From contig JBANDB010000001.1 of assembly GCA_037576215.1 (NCBI GenBank), positions 4,774,001 through 4,838,000 of the forward strand: a DNA stretch of 64,000 nucleotides, in the 5' to 3' direction. Source of the stretch: Armillaria gallica. Its lineage: Eukaryota > Basidiomycota > Agaricomycetes > Agaricales > Physalacriaceae. This document shows, one piece after another, positions 11,216-21,887 of the stretch. Within the stretch, counting starts at the first letter, position 1. Every line of letters begins with the position of its first letter. Made by a program: the position numbers and the translations under genes. The notes under the pieces were generated by a model. The model made no database searches and was not told the DNA's origin. It worked only from the letters and a program-made list of their open reading frames with translations.

Positions 11216-12495
11216 TATTATTAGGCAGTACTTTTTTTTTCGGTATCGCTTAACATTGACTTGGCTCCTCGCTCAGATGTCTGTGGGTTCCTTTGCGCTC
11301 TGGGGGCCTCCCAGTTATTAATAATTGCGGCCGTGCATTTAGGTCTTCACTAGGTTGCTTACAACCATGTACTTAATAGCATTAGTCCAAGACTTGGGGC
11401 TGTTAATTTTTCCGAAGTCCGCCATTGCGCCAGTGTTCAAGTTTATGCATAGAGTCAAATTCTAGACTGAGACGTCGATATAACCCACGGCACTGAAATA
11501 TTCTGCTGAGCAATGTTACTGTCAAAGAACGCTCACAATAGGGAGTGTGTGATTACCGGTGTGGAAGTTCAGTCTGACGTTGTGTTGAGGGAGAAACATC
11601 GGAAAAGAGACTGTCTTGTCGCAGCGAGTAATGTACAGTACACTTTGAAAGTTAGAATTGGACGACTAAGCGCCGTTCATAAAAATACACCGTTCACCTT
11701 AGCCACGACACGCCGACGGATGTTGGAGCGTTTCGACTTAACCGATTCGCGGTGCTGACAGCGCGCCACCGCCTAGACCCGTATATTTCGTAAAGGAAGG
11801 AATCTCTCGAGTCAGCTTCGAAACCACTTAGCAATAGATGAATTAATTGTCACTTCTCGCATCCGGAATACTAAAGTGGTGATAACCAAATTGAAAGTCA
11901 TTGTGGCGCTAAGCTCATTCCCGGGGCCGTTTATATTAATCTTAAGCTCCATCACATGTACCTTCGAGCGTGAAACTTTGTCAGACAATTCATGAAACAT
12001 GAGATGATAATAATAACAATAATGCACCGCAAGCAAACTCGATTCGAGGGTAAACGGCGCCAAGGTACATGACGGTTGCTGCTGAAGAGCCCGGCTTTCG
12101 GCAGATTTGGCGTCACATCTACAAACTTTCAAGATTTCCTACGTTCCTCACCCTCGGCCCAGAAAAAATGCTATAATCTCCGAGGTGCTGCGAACCGAGC
12201 GAGAAAGTGTAAAGTGTTCTGCGAAGAGCTGTTCCACGGAAACCGAAGCGGCGTGCCGTAGAATGGAAGACAAGCGTGACCGAGCGTCGGGAGCGCCCAA
12301 TCTCACGTCATCCTGTTTTGCGGGAGTGCGCTTCTGGGTCTCGACCTAGGCGCGTATTACATTTATGAAATTGAACCAGGACGAAGCATATCATGAGGCC
12401 ACGCGAGGTTACGTATTGCCGCGCACTCAGTGAACAGCTTTGATTCCAGAACGAGTGGACAAGGCGGGGGACAGAAGGGAACAGCGTCAGCTACA
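11216..12495. other. Intergenic, nothing recognised
   Basis: Short motif-less frames only, up to the TATA box of KLRL copy 2. Confidence 0.5.
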
Positions 12496-12503
12496 TATAA
12501 AAG
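12496..12503 (+). promoter_or_regulatory. TATA box of KLRL copy 2
   Basis: TATAAAAG 39 bases before the ATG at 12542. Confidence 0.7.
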
Positions 12504-12541
12504 CTCATCTTGTCAGAGCGAATTCTCCAGCTTCATCGACA

Positions 12542-12797
12542 ATGTCTGCCCCAGAAATTGCTACCAAATTATCTTCTCCCTCGTTCGCCTCTGGTGGACA
12601 ACAAGTCGCTGGTCGCTCCTCTAGGCAGGCTGCCGCACCCGCCAAGGAGGCTCTGAAGCTCCGTTTGGACCTGAACCTTGAGGTTGAGATTGCTATCCAG
12701 GCCAAGGTCAACGGTGATATCACCTTGTCGCTCCTGTGAGTATATGCTAATGCATTTCCTACTGACTTCACTGACTTTCTTGGTGTCTAGCTCCTAA
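12542..12797 (+). CDS. Small KLRL-tail protein, copy 2
   Basis: Exon 1 (12542-12735) codes MSAPEIATKL, a linker containing GGQQVAGRSSRQA, then KEA and the full shared tail ending NGDITLSLL. The intron starts at 12736 with GTGAGT, at the same position as in the sisters. The most likely acceptor (TAG at 12790) gives a 7-base last exon, CTCCTAA, so the protein ends LLS rather than LLE. A second acceptor four codons on would read past the family stop and add a long tail, which I consider less likely. The linker is closest to copy 5 at 53050, indicating recent duplication over 40 kb. About 66 residues; function unknown. Confidence 0.75.
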
Positions 12798-13710
12798 GCG
12801 AAGAATATGAACGCAGCGGGTCGGCATTCGTGCACCCCATTCTAGGCAAGTTCTGGCATATTTGTTTGTTAGATTGGATATTAATTGTTGTGCCAACAGG
12901 GTGTCTAGTAATGCCTGGTGGTGGGAGTGTTGGATGAGCTGAGGACATCAGATATGAAAGGAACTGTACTATTGTTATGCATATCCCTGAATCCATTCTT
13001 GTCTGAAGTACTTATCCATTTTTCTGTGCACAAACGCTCTTCGAAGGTTGTGGTCGAATCTATTGGTTTGTTCCAAGCTCAATATATCATTGCGTACTCA
13101 TCGGCAAGATAACTTGAAATGCAGTTCAATGTCGAGCATGTACTAGTACGGACATGGGGGTTAGCGGAAGAGTGACTGTAGTGTCAATCGACCGGGCCGG
13201 CCTAGCAACCTCACCGCTATTATCAATATTAATATTTGACTACGACAACGATGAATGAGACAACAATAATGAACTGGTAGGAATGGATTACGTACCGGCA
13301 CACTTAGGCATGACTGTCAAATGTTTTATGTCATAATAACGACCAGTGCTTCCATTACAGCAACAGTGTCAATGTTTACTAGAGCTAACCTGCTCAAAAC
13401 CTACTCGTCCCAGGTCCACGATCGACGACAGTTTTTAGACGGAGTTCAAGAACAAGCACTTAGAAACAATGACCAAGGGCAATATCTACGTTAAATAGCT
13501 AGGACACGGCTATCATCACGCCGAAGTTGGATTCGGTAAATAAGTGCTTGCGCCACATAGTATCCGACGCCTGTTAAGTACCTATTCTCGTGGTACCACA
13601 AATCTATCAACGCCGCCTAGTTGCTCCAGGAGTAGAGTTTCGTGTTTGGGAAAGCCCTGTCTCGTCCCAATCATGTTTCAGTGACATGGAAAATTTCTAG
13701 ATACGCAGTT
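12798..13710. repeat. Intergenic with a dispersed repeat (about 13311-13440)
   Basis: The stretch with TAATAACGACCAGTGC and GTCAATGTTTACTAGAG resembles 19471-19600 (TGATAACGACCGGAGC and GTCGATGTTTACTAGAG), in the same orientation and with similar spacing. It looks like a decayed transposable element or duplicated intergenic block. No coding content is recognised. Confidence 0.45.
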
Positions 13711-15258
13711 CTACTGTTCTAGGTTCCAATTGCTAAACAACCCCCACTGGTCCTCATACAGCGAGCTCCACTTATCGACCCGTATCTCCAGAATGTCTCC
13801 AACGAGAGCTCGGATATCGGCCGCTATATCACGACTAGCACCACGATCAAACTGTATTCCAATTGTTTTCAGTTGTCCTGCTTCACAGCGAGAACAAATC
13901 ATATCGAGTAGCGCAAGTCGCTCCGTCTCGGTATGACGGCGAGATTGGAGACCGAAGCAGAGGTCGAGACGGTGCAGATTGGGTAGGATCGAGGAGGGGG
14001 CGAGGGCCTCGGCAACGTTATGGCATATCCAACTAAGTTCGAGTCTGAGGTGAGAGATCGAAGAACATCCTTCCGATGAAAAAATGTCTCTCAAGGCCGA
14101 CGGCTCTTTTTCCAACATGCTGCACATACTGAAGCTCTCGAGACGACATTTCGATCGACGGAAGAAGAGGGTGATGGTGGGCAACAATTCTAACTGTGAA
14201 TCTGTGGTAGTAATCGTCAGAATTCGGAGTGCCGGTGCCGTGAGGAAGTTGAGGACATCTAAATTTGCGTTGAGCTGGCAGAGCTCCGACATAACCATCG
14301 GCGCGTCAACTGAGGCCGCCGACATCCGAGTGTTAAAGTCGAGGCGACAAGCCTGAAGTTTGGGTAGCTGGGAGAGGAGCTGGAGATCCTCCACGCAAGT
14401 AATAGGTCCGGAATAATGAGTTATACCTGACGGTAACATCACTTGATGGATCCCATGCCAGCTGGAAGATGCTTGCCATAGCTGCGGGGCCTTCAAGAAT
14501 ATGTCCGAGCAATAATCATCGGAATGATAAGTGTCGTCGACATCTAATTCGATCGACTGCAGAGCGGGAAGGTCCACTATAGATTCGAGGCGGTGTTTAT
14601 GATCCAGGACAGTGTGCATGCTCACATTCTTCCACCGATAGCAGTGTTGAACGAGCAAGGAGATGATTTCGCCATCGCTGCGATCGTTGTCTTCACAGAA
14701 GACCATCAGATTGAGAGGATGTTCGGCTGTGCGCTCGAGATAGGTCCGTAATATATGGAGAGAGCGCTCGGAGAAAGGGGACTTCACCGAGACATACCGA
14801 GCCCAGGACGCTGGGGAGGTGTGTAACATATCTCTCCAAAGTCCACAGACGCGACCTAAAACCCAAAGAGGCCCGGTCGTGTCGAGACTATCTGGGTCAT
14901 AGACATCATCCTTAAACTGCTCTTTTGCTACATCCTGCCACCAAGCGTCGCAGACAGAATGGAAGATTTCAATGAGAATATCTCGGGGGAGACGACGGAT
15001 GGGGGCATAGATGGACTCGCAATTTTTCAGTTCTCTCAAGACTGCTGGCCGATGCAACTGGATATCTTGAAGCTGGTCATCATACCAAGCCTTCAACTGT
15101 TTTAGCTTCGTAATTTCAGCATCGATAAAGGCACGATCAACATCGAGCAATGGACGTGACCCGCGTAGAAGTTCCGAAACAAGGCCATCGGAGCTCGGGT
15201 TGGGAGGGAGAAGAGACTCATTGACGAATCCGCAATTGCTGCAGGTGACGCACGTCAT
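13711..15258 (-). CDS. Zinc-ribbon F-box protein
   Basis: Single exon, 515 residues, complete. It starts MTCVTCSNCGFVN, giving the same CxxCxxC motif as its paralogues. Residues about 30-90 form a helical linker (LLRGSRPLLDVDRAFIDAEI) and residues about 95-145 the F-box (YAPIRRLPRDILIEIFHSVC, then WxLxRVCGLWRDxLHTSPASWA). The C-terminal 350 residues are irregular leucine-rich repeats that would form the target-binding surface. The gene has the same start and layout as 42882 and 49654, but the C-terminal halves diverge strongly, as expected for a family that diversifies its target recognition. Confidence 0.85.
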   Translation of the reverse strand: MTCVTCSNCGFVNESLLPPNPSSDGLVSELLRGSRPLLDVDRAFIDAEITKLKQLKAWYDDQLQDIQLHRPAVLRELKNCESIYAPIRRLPRDILIEIFHSVCDAWWQDVAKEQFKDDVYDPDSLDTTGPLWVLGRVCGLWRDMLHTSPASWARYVSVKSPFSERSLHILRTYLERTAEHPLNLMVFCEDNDRSDGEIISLLVQHCYRWKNVSMHTVLDHKHRLESIVDLPALQSIELDVDDTYHSDDYCSDIFLKAPQLWQASSSWHGIHQVMLPSGITHYSGPITCVEDLQLLSQLPKLQACRLDFNTRMSAASVDAPMVMSELCQLNANLDVLNFLTAPALRILTITTTDSQLELLPTITLFFRRSKCRLESFSMCSMLEKEPSALRDIFSSEGCSSISHLRLELSWICHNVAEALAPSSILPNLHRLDLCFGLQSRRHTETERLALLDMICSRCEAGQLKTIGIQFDRGASRDIAADIRALVGDILEIRVDKWSSLYEDQWGLFSNWNLEQ

Positions 15259-16135
15259 GAAGTCTTAAATATGGCTGTGAAGGGGTATGCCTACAGTTCG
15301 AAATAAATTAGCCTGGCAAGCCATATCATAAATACCGCGTAACTTGTACTTGTGTCACTGTAAGAAGGGAAAATTTTAAGGTAAGAAATGCACGTGGCCG
15401 CAGTGCCAGTGGCTGCTGTCACTCTCCCCGGCCTTCACCGCCTCCGTCTCTACGGCCATCTGTGATCTCAGTATGCGCAGGTCACTCATAAAAACACTAG
15501 CTTATCTAACCCCAAGTTCTGTTCTCACCCTCGGCCACATGAATGATGATTTCCATCATATGTTATCGGGAAGGCTAACTACTGCTACTAGCCTACTACT
15601 CGACCTGTAATCGATCATCAAGTTGTTGATCAAGAGCTTGCCTCTTCAAGACGATCGTTTACACTGTCTCGACTCGCGTGGCCTATGAAATCCCTGGCGA
15701 CAAGAGTTGGGACACCCGTCCTGACTCCTAATTCTTTCGGTGGGGCATACATTCTTCCTGCGTTCGATTAATGCGTACCAAACCGATGGCAACTATCCGA
15801 GAGTCTGAATATGCCATGGTAGATTATGTTCTTCGCGCCCTCGCCTATTGAATTTATCCCAACTTTTTTGAAGGAACAGTCGACCTAGAGTCACCGAGAA
15901 GATTGCATACATTGGACTACCTACCATAATACTCTTGCGCGAGAGCTTGCCAGACCGTCACCAGAGGAGCTGTTGAGGGTAAAAACGATCTGTTGTCGAC
16001 ACACATTCCGAAGCTTATCGCAGCAACGCTGAACCACTTCGCAAAGTACGTCTACATGCCTTGATTTATCCGAGAGGCGACTTGCTCATATATTACACAG
16101 AGTGCTTATTATTACTGCTTTTGCGTTTGGCCGGC
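15259..16135. other. Intergenic, decayed similarity to 20150-20480
   Basis: Parts around 15950-16050 (AGACCGTCACCAGAGG, then CAACGCTGA and CCATTTCGCAAAGTACG-like words) recur near 20180-20270, so the RING-gene duplication may once have extended this far. No intact gene. Confidence 0.4.
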
Positions 16136-17385
16136 ATGGTTTCACGACCTGTTTCACCTGCTCTCAGACATACTGGTGAGACCTACGTTGCTACGGAAGG
16201 ACGGAAGCTATCGAGCACAACACAGAATCTCATTTTCACTCTTGGTCGTCATTAATCACGCCTAGCTGCCGCCGGTCGAGGATTTACCGCCACTCAAAAC
16301 TGTGTCCAGCAGTTAGCCCCTTTTCGACGATCGCAGACGATACTTCCGTGGAATCAAAAAATGCCTCCTTTCGATCCAGTGGTAATGGATGCTGGTTTCT
16401 CCGGAGTCCATGTCTAAGACTTGGCAAAACCCGCGCATACGAACGAAAGGTATAAAATTGGTGTACTTTGCGGCATGGATCCCCACATTACAACACTTTG
16501 AACAACCAACAACCACCACCATCGAACCAAACAACAACTATCATCTATCATCATGTCTACCGATATGATATGCATGGACGGAGTGTACTGTGCGTTGTGC
16601 GACGAGTACTTCTTTGACAAGCGGCAACGAGCCGAGCACATCATGAACTCGAACGACCATCCCGAATGCTGGAGATGTGGTCGTCGATTTTTGAATGGTC
16701 AAATTCTTCGTCGCGTATGTTATTGTCTCTGTCTCCTTATTGAACCAACTAATATGTTCTCTTTATAGCATTGCGTCACTGCGCCCAATCATCACTATTG
16801 TGTGCCCTGCGACAAGCACTGCCGTACAGTGGCAGGCTTTCGCGTTCACATGGAGCAAGTTCATGGCTCCGATGATGACGACAGTGACGACGACTCCTTA
16901 GACAATGAGGATTATTATGACCTCGAAGATGGCTGGGAGGATGAAAGGGGCGAGGAGGAGTATCCCGACGAAGTCTCCGAATCAGGAGACGAGCCCCTTG
17001 ACACGTCATGGGAAGACAGCAACGAATACGATTTTGAAGACCCGGAGTATCTGAGGTTGCCGCCGTCATTTGTGAGTAGTATCTTCTCCTGTTGGTTGAC
17101 TGATCCTAATGTCGGTCTTCCAGAATTCCAATGATGCAGCAGCCGATGATGCAGAGGAGAGCGATGAAGAAGATGTCGAAGAGACGTCTCACTTCTCGTG
17201 TCCAATGTGCCAAAAAGAGCACACTACCCTCTGCGCGACTCCGTGTGGACATGTGTACTGCGTACGGTGCATTCGCGCGACGCTGAAATATACAGAGGCA
17301 TGTCCTGTCTGCGACGAACGAGCCACCGAGGACCAGCTCCGGAAGATATACAACTCCCAGGAGTGACGAAACCAAATGGCTCGGT
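16136..17385 (+). repeat. RING-gene segmental duplication, copy A
   Basis: About 1.25 kb nearly identical to 20481-21745 in direct orientation. It covers the upstream region, the TATA element, all exons and introns, and a few bases after the stop. The offset across the gene is exactly 4356 bases. Confidence 0.85.
16553..17366 (+). CDS. C2H2-like and RING-finger protein, copy A
   Basis: Three exons (16553-16714, 16769-17071, 17124-17366) give 235 residues. The N-terminal third is rich in Cys/His pairs (CALCDEYFFDKRQRAEH, ECWRCG, YCVPCDKHCRTVAGFRVH) resembling two or three C2H2-type fingers. A strongly acidic spacer follows. A C3HC4 RING (CPMCQKEH ... CGHVYCVRC ... CPVC) lies at about residues 178-222. 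RING proteins of this form usually act as E3 ubiquitin ligases; this is inferred. A TATAAAAT lies at 16451. The gene differs from copy B by only a few amino acids, and all zinc ligands are kept in both. Confidence 0.85.
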
Positions 17386-17577
17386 AGTCTTCAAGTCGCA
17401 CTGTTATTGCTCCTGCCGTCATATACCCCACTTTTATAATATCCCCAGATTCTTTCATCCTTCGGAAGTTTTACTTTTGAATTCAGACATTTATGGACTA
17501 GAAGATAAAACTTTATCCATTAAAATGAATGCTATGTAACCAAATCATGTGCTGTCTATGCAACGTAAGCGTTACAT

Positions 17578-17871
17578 TCATACATACAACGTAAGTAAGG
17601 TTTGATTCGCGTTCTCCGGCGTGGTGCAAAACTCAGTCTTTCCATCGCGAAAACTTTGGTCCTGGCCTATAACCCAGCAAAGATTCAAAGCAAAACATAA
17701 TTTCCGATCCTTTCGGCACAGCCACCCCAGGCCCAGAAGCGTTTTGTAATCCTTTCCAGGTGGCGTCCACGTGAAGTTGACATTTTTGTTCTCGACTTCC
17801 ACGGAAGCAAAGGATAAGCTGGCAGTGAAAGGGCGACCGCTGGCGTTGCTGGCCGTACGTTGGCTGGCCAT
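17578..17871 (-). CDS. Hypothetical small protein
   Basis: A 97-codon frame starting MASQRTASNASG lies divergently from the coiled-coil gene at 18038, in a 650-base gap. Composition is plausible for a protein (VEVENKNVNFTWTPPG), but there is no recognised motif. It may instead be promoter DNA or a fragment of a longer spliced gene. Confidence 0.25.
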   Translation of the reverse strand: MASQRTASNASGRPFTASLSFASVEVENKNVNFTWTPPGKDYKTLLGLGWLCRKDRKLCFALNLCWVIGQDQSFRDGKTEFCTTPENANQTLLTLYV

Positions 17872-18037
17872 TTCCTCAGTATCACTTTGTTCACCTTTTG
17901 CTTTTCTTTAGGAACCCGCTACATCGTGCCTCACCACACGCGACAAGTACCTCTGACCGTTTACCTCGAGGCTGTACATAATCGCCACATCGCGGGTGTA
18001 TCATTGATACCCACCCCTATTGGTGCTTTTGTACCCT

Positions 18038-18863
18038 ATGTCGAGCAAGAATTTCAACGGAAATCCACCCAAGTCAAATCGGAATCTTCTTAATATGATC
18101 ATCATCTGACATTTGCTTCTTAGGTATATCAATGATTTTAGCAAGGCGCTTGCCAGTGAAGTTCGAATCCTGCTGGCAGAGGTAGGGAAGCTTAGGGACG
18201 AACGACGAGCGCTGCAGTAGTACGTCTGTTTGTCCATTCTGCTCCCGCTGCCGCCACTGATCAGGATCCATTAGTGAAATAGCCGAACTCATGAGTGTCA
18301 AGTCGAAGCACGGCGCTGGAGGGGAGTACTCGCCTGAGTGGCAACCGGTACGTTGACTTTCTTTTTGTTTTTTTCGATGCAGTCCTTGATGACTTGACTC
18401 CCAGCCCCAGGAACCACCAGGTTTCGGCGCTCCGCCTCCGCCTCCTCCGCCTCTTCCTCCGATGGACGATGGACCTCCAGCTCCAGCACGTCCTGCATGG
18501 CGCACGGTGCATAAACGTGCAGAAAGGAAGGAGAAAGCGATTGCAAAGCTTATGCCATCGGCTATCCCAGCGCCGTCTGCCGTTCCGCCTCTTGAGCCTC
18601 CACGGTCGAACATTCCAGCATGGGCGCAATGGAGGCGTACGTCTTGACTCGTTGCTTGTTTTTTTGTACTCACCTAGAACTCGGTATAGCGAACCCTCTC
18701 CTTTCGCCGGCTCCTGTCATGGCCACACCAGCTGCGCCACTCCCTACTTCTCCGCCGCCGCCTAGCCGCTCAGGCCTTTTCGGTTCGTGTTTAACTGACA
18801 GTACTATTCTCGCATTCTAACCTTTCTGCAAATTCAGGACCCCCGACTCCTCCCCTAAAGTAG
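18038..18863 (+). CDS. Coiled-coil and proline-rich protein
   Basis: Six exons (18038-18072, 18124-18219, 18275-18347, 18405-18636, 18690-18782, 18838-18863) join in frame to 184 residues. The first and last exons are only 35 and 26 bases. Residues about 13-55 form a charged helix likely to be a coiled coil (SEVRILLAEVGKLRDERRAL, then EIAELMSVKSKHGAGGEYSP). The rest is proline-rich, with a run of prolines (GAPPPPPPPLPPM) and conserved-looking PAWRTVHKR and IPAWAQWRPNPLLSPAP. The layout matches a small hypothetical protein that I believe is widespread in Agaricomycetes; I know no function. The dense proline stretches suggest binding of SH3 or WW partners. No stop or frameshift was met, which supports the exon model. 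Confidence 0.7.
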
Positions 18864-20480
18864 ACGAATCTACAAAGAAACAGCATTTATATATGTACCA
18901 CCAGCTCATCTTTTGCTTTTCTCATTGAATTTTCTACAACACAGCAAGCATTTTCTTTATCATCTTTTCGCTTCTCATCGTACAGATTCGTCGCGCATTG
19001 TTTTTATTCTATTGGCTTTCGTCATGTAACTACAGCTTTCGTCTTTTTTTGTGTGGAACTAATTGTAATGTATCCTCTCTCATTTACATCAAAAGTGATG
19101 TCGGCCGTCCCAATCCGACTGCATGATTATTCCCGTGCGCACTGAACGAAGAATAGCTTGCGAATTGTTCGAAAGTATGCTAAGGAGCACTAAATAATGT
19201 GACTAAACCCCTGCATACTATGGAACAGACACTATTAAGTAGTGGGAGCAGTGAACTGGCCGCCGCTCAGTTCATCGTGAACGCCACTACTGAAGTCTTT
19301 CGTTGATAAGATTATTAAATAATTCTACAGAAGACCTTAAACGTAGCCATCGCGTCGAGTTGTTGGTAGGAGCATGGAAGTTGGCAGAAGAGCGACGGAG
19401 TTTCAGTTCACTTCTACGGCGACTACCACCACCACCAACGAAGCACCAACAATACAATGGACTACGTGCTGAGGCATTCAGTCATGGTGATTGGTGAATA
19501 TTCCATGATATGATAACGACCGGAGCCTACCTTATCGCGGCGGCGTCGATGTTTACTAGAGTCAACCTCGTTCCACCTACATTGTAACGGAACCACTTTG
19601 AAACTCTTGTTTGACCCCCTTTCGTGTACAGGGCACAGTGATGAGCACCTGGGTATAGGACGACATCTGCCAATGACTAGCTGAACTTGCGTCAAGAACG
19701 GCGAAGGCCAATTTCGATAGTTATCGTGACCAGTGCACACTCATGAGAGACCATGGGTAGGGCAAATGGTATAGGAAAAGATGGTACGTGTCGTATTCAC
19801 CTAACTGAAGTTGTTTTCTTACCGTCGACAACAGATTTTCTCCTTCATGCTATCGGAAAGGGTGCTGTTCGACACTGCGTTTCATCGATATATGAAAGTT
19901 CTCTGATAAAACCCGCGACGTTCTTCCTGGTTACCTCGGCGGCGCTCACATTTTTTCCCTGTATTCGATCAAGATGTACGAGACCAAAAGCAGCTCCATC
20001 TTCCCGCAACATTTGAAGGTAGCCGAGAAACTGATAGTGGATCGTGTTCTTTTCACCGTCGGCTACCGCGTTTGTTCTACTGCTTTTGGAGGAACAGCTC
20101 CACAGATTACAGTTAACGGACCACCCGCTACGATATACTTGCGCGAGACCCTGAGACTTGGTCTAAACGCCGTTCTTGCTAGACCGTCACCAGAGGCAAC
20201 CGTGGACGCAAATGCAGCGTCTTGATTTGGCCTATCAGAGCAACGCTGAGCCATTTCGCAAAGTACGTTCTCATGCCTAGAATCATCAGAAAAGTGACTT
20301 TGCTTACGTTTTGGACAGAGTTCATATAGCTGCTGCTCTTGCGCATAGACGATTGCCCTTGCGACTTCAAAGACGCCCCCAAGCAGTGTATCTCTGTCCA
20401 ATGTCCTACTTCGCTAGCATCACACCTACACTAAGTCTGTACCGACATGCACACCACTTCCTTCCCCGCCAAAATAACCG
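18864..20480. repeat. Intergenic with a dispersed repeat (about 19471-19600)
   Basis: Holds the second copy of the repeat seen at 13311-13440. The part 19790-20400 has scattered open stretches and words shared with the region upstream of RING copy A, but no gene can be assembled. Confidence 0.4.
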
Positions 20481-21745
20481 GTGATTCCACGACCTGTTTC
20501 ACCGGCAGATCGACCTTTTCTCAGACATACTGGCAAGACCTGCGTTGCTACGGAAGGACGGAAGCTATCGAGCACAACACAGAATCTCATTTTCACTCTT
20601 GGTCGTCATTAATCACGCCTAGCTGCCGCCGGTCGAGGATTTACCGCCGTTCGAAACTGTGTCCAGCAGTTAGCCCCTTTTCACCGATCGCAGACGATAC
20701 TTCCGTGGAACCAAAAATGCCTTCTTTCGATCCGGTGGTAATGGATGCTGGTTTCTCCGGAGTCCATGCCTAAGACTTGGCAAAACCCGCGCATACGAAC
20801 GAAAGGTATAAAATTGGTGTACTTTGCGGCATGGATCCCCACATTACAACACTTTGAACAACCAACAACCACCACCATCGAACCAAACAACAACTATCAT
20901 CTATCATCATGTCTACCGATATGATATGCATGGACGGAGTGTACTGTGCGTTGTGCGACGAGTACTTCTTTGACAAGCGGCAACGAGCCGAGCACATCAT
21001 GAACTCGAACGACCATCCCGAATGCTGGAGATGTGGTCGTCGATTTTTGAATGGTCAAATTCTTCGTCGCGTATGTTATTGTCTCTGTCTCCTTATTGAA
21101 CCAACTAATATGTTCTCTTTATAGCATTGCGTCACTGCGCCCAATCATCACTATTGTGTGCCCTGCGACAAGCACTGCCGTACAGTGGCAGGCTTTCGCG
21201 TTCACATGGAGCAAGTTCATGGCTCCGATGATGACGACAGTGACGACGACTCCTTAGACAATGAGGATTATTATGACCTCGAAGATGGCTGGGAGGATGA
21301 AAGGGGCGAGGAGGAGTATCCCGACGAAGTCTCCGAATCAGGAGACGAGCCCCTTGACAAGTCATGGGAAGACAGCAACGAATACGATTTTGAAGACCCG
21401 GAGTATCTGAGGTTGCCGCCGTCATTTGTGAGTAGTATCTTCTCCTGTTGGTTGACTGATCCTAATGTCGGTCTTCCAGAATTTCAATGATGCAGCAGCC
21501 GACGATGCAGAGGAGAGCGATGAAGAAGACGTCGAAGAGACGTCTCACTTCTCGTGTCCAATGTGCCAAAAAGAGCACGCTACCCTCTGCGCGACTCCGT
21601 GTGGACATGTGTATTGCGTACGGTGCATTCGCGCGGCGCTGAAATATACAGAGGCATGTCCTGTCTGCGACGAACGAGCCACCGAGGACCAGCTCCGGAA
21701 GATATATATCTCCCAGGAGTGACGAAACCAAATGGCTTGGTGGTG
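20481..21745 (+). repeat. RING-gene segmental duplication, copy B
   Basis: Direct repeat of 16136-17385. Similarity stops shortly after the stop codon, where the two copies diverge (copy B has an extra GTCGCGCGAG stretch). Confidence 0.85.
20909..21722 (+). CDS. C2H2-like and RING-finger protein, copy B
   Basis: Exons 20909-21070, 21125-21427 and 21480-21722 match copy A at identical spacing, including both introns. Differences are few: LDKSWED for LDTSWED in the acidic spacer, NFND for NSND, EHATLC for EHTTLC and AALKYTE for ATLKYTE in the RING, and IYISQE at the end. All Cys and His ligands of the N-terminal fingers and of the C3HC4 RING remain, and the reading frame is intact, so both copies look functional. 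Its TATA element at 20807 is also duplicated, so expression should be similar. Confidence 0.85.
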
Positions 21746-21887
21746 TCGCGCGAGGTGTTCAAGTCGATTTACTATTGTTTATGCTGTTGTATATACCGTA
21801 CGTCTCCCATGATACCTCCTTAGCTTAGGACAATTTATTTCTCGGACATGGACTTCAATATGTACATTCGATGATTTCCTTTAAGGA

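Noticed and set aside
18074..18673. 199-codon minus-strand frame rich in glycine
   Set aside because: It is the antisense shadow of the proline-rich exons of the gene at 18038.
19790..20400. Possible P450 fragment upstream of RING copy B (words like RDPETW)
   Set aside because: Only isolated words fit; no helix I or haem-loop motif is present, and the reading frames do not join.
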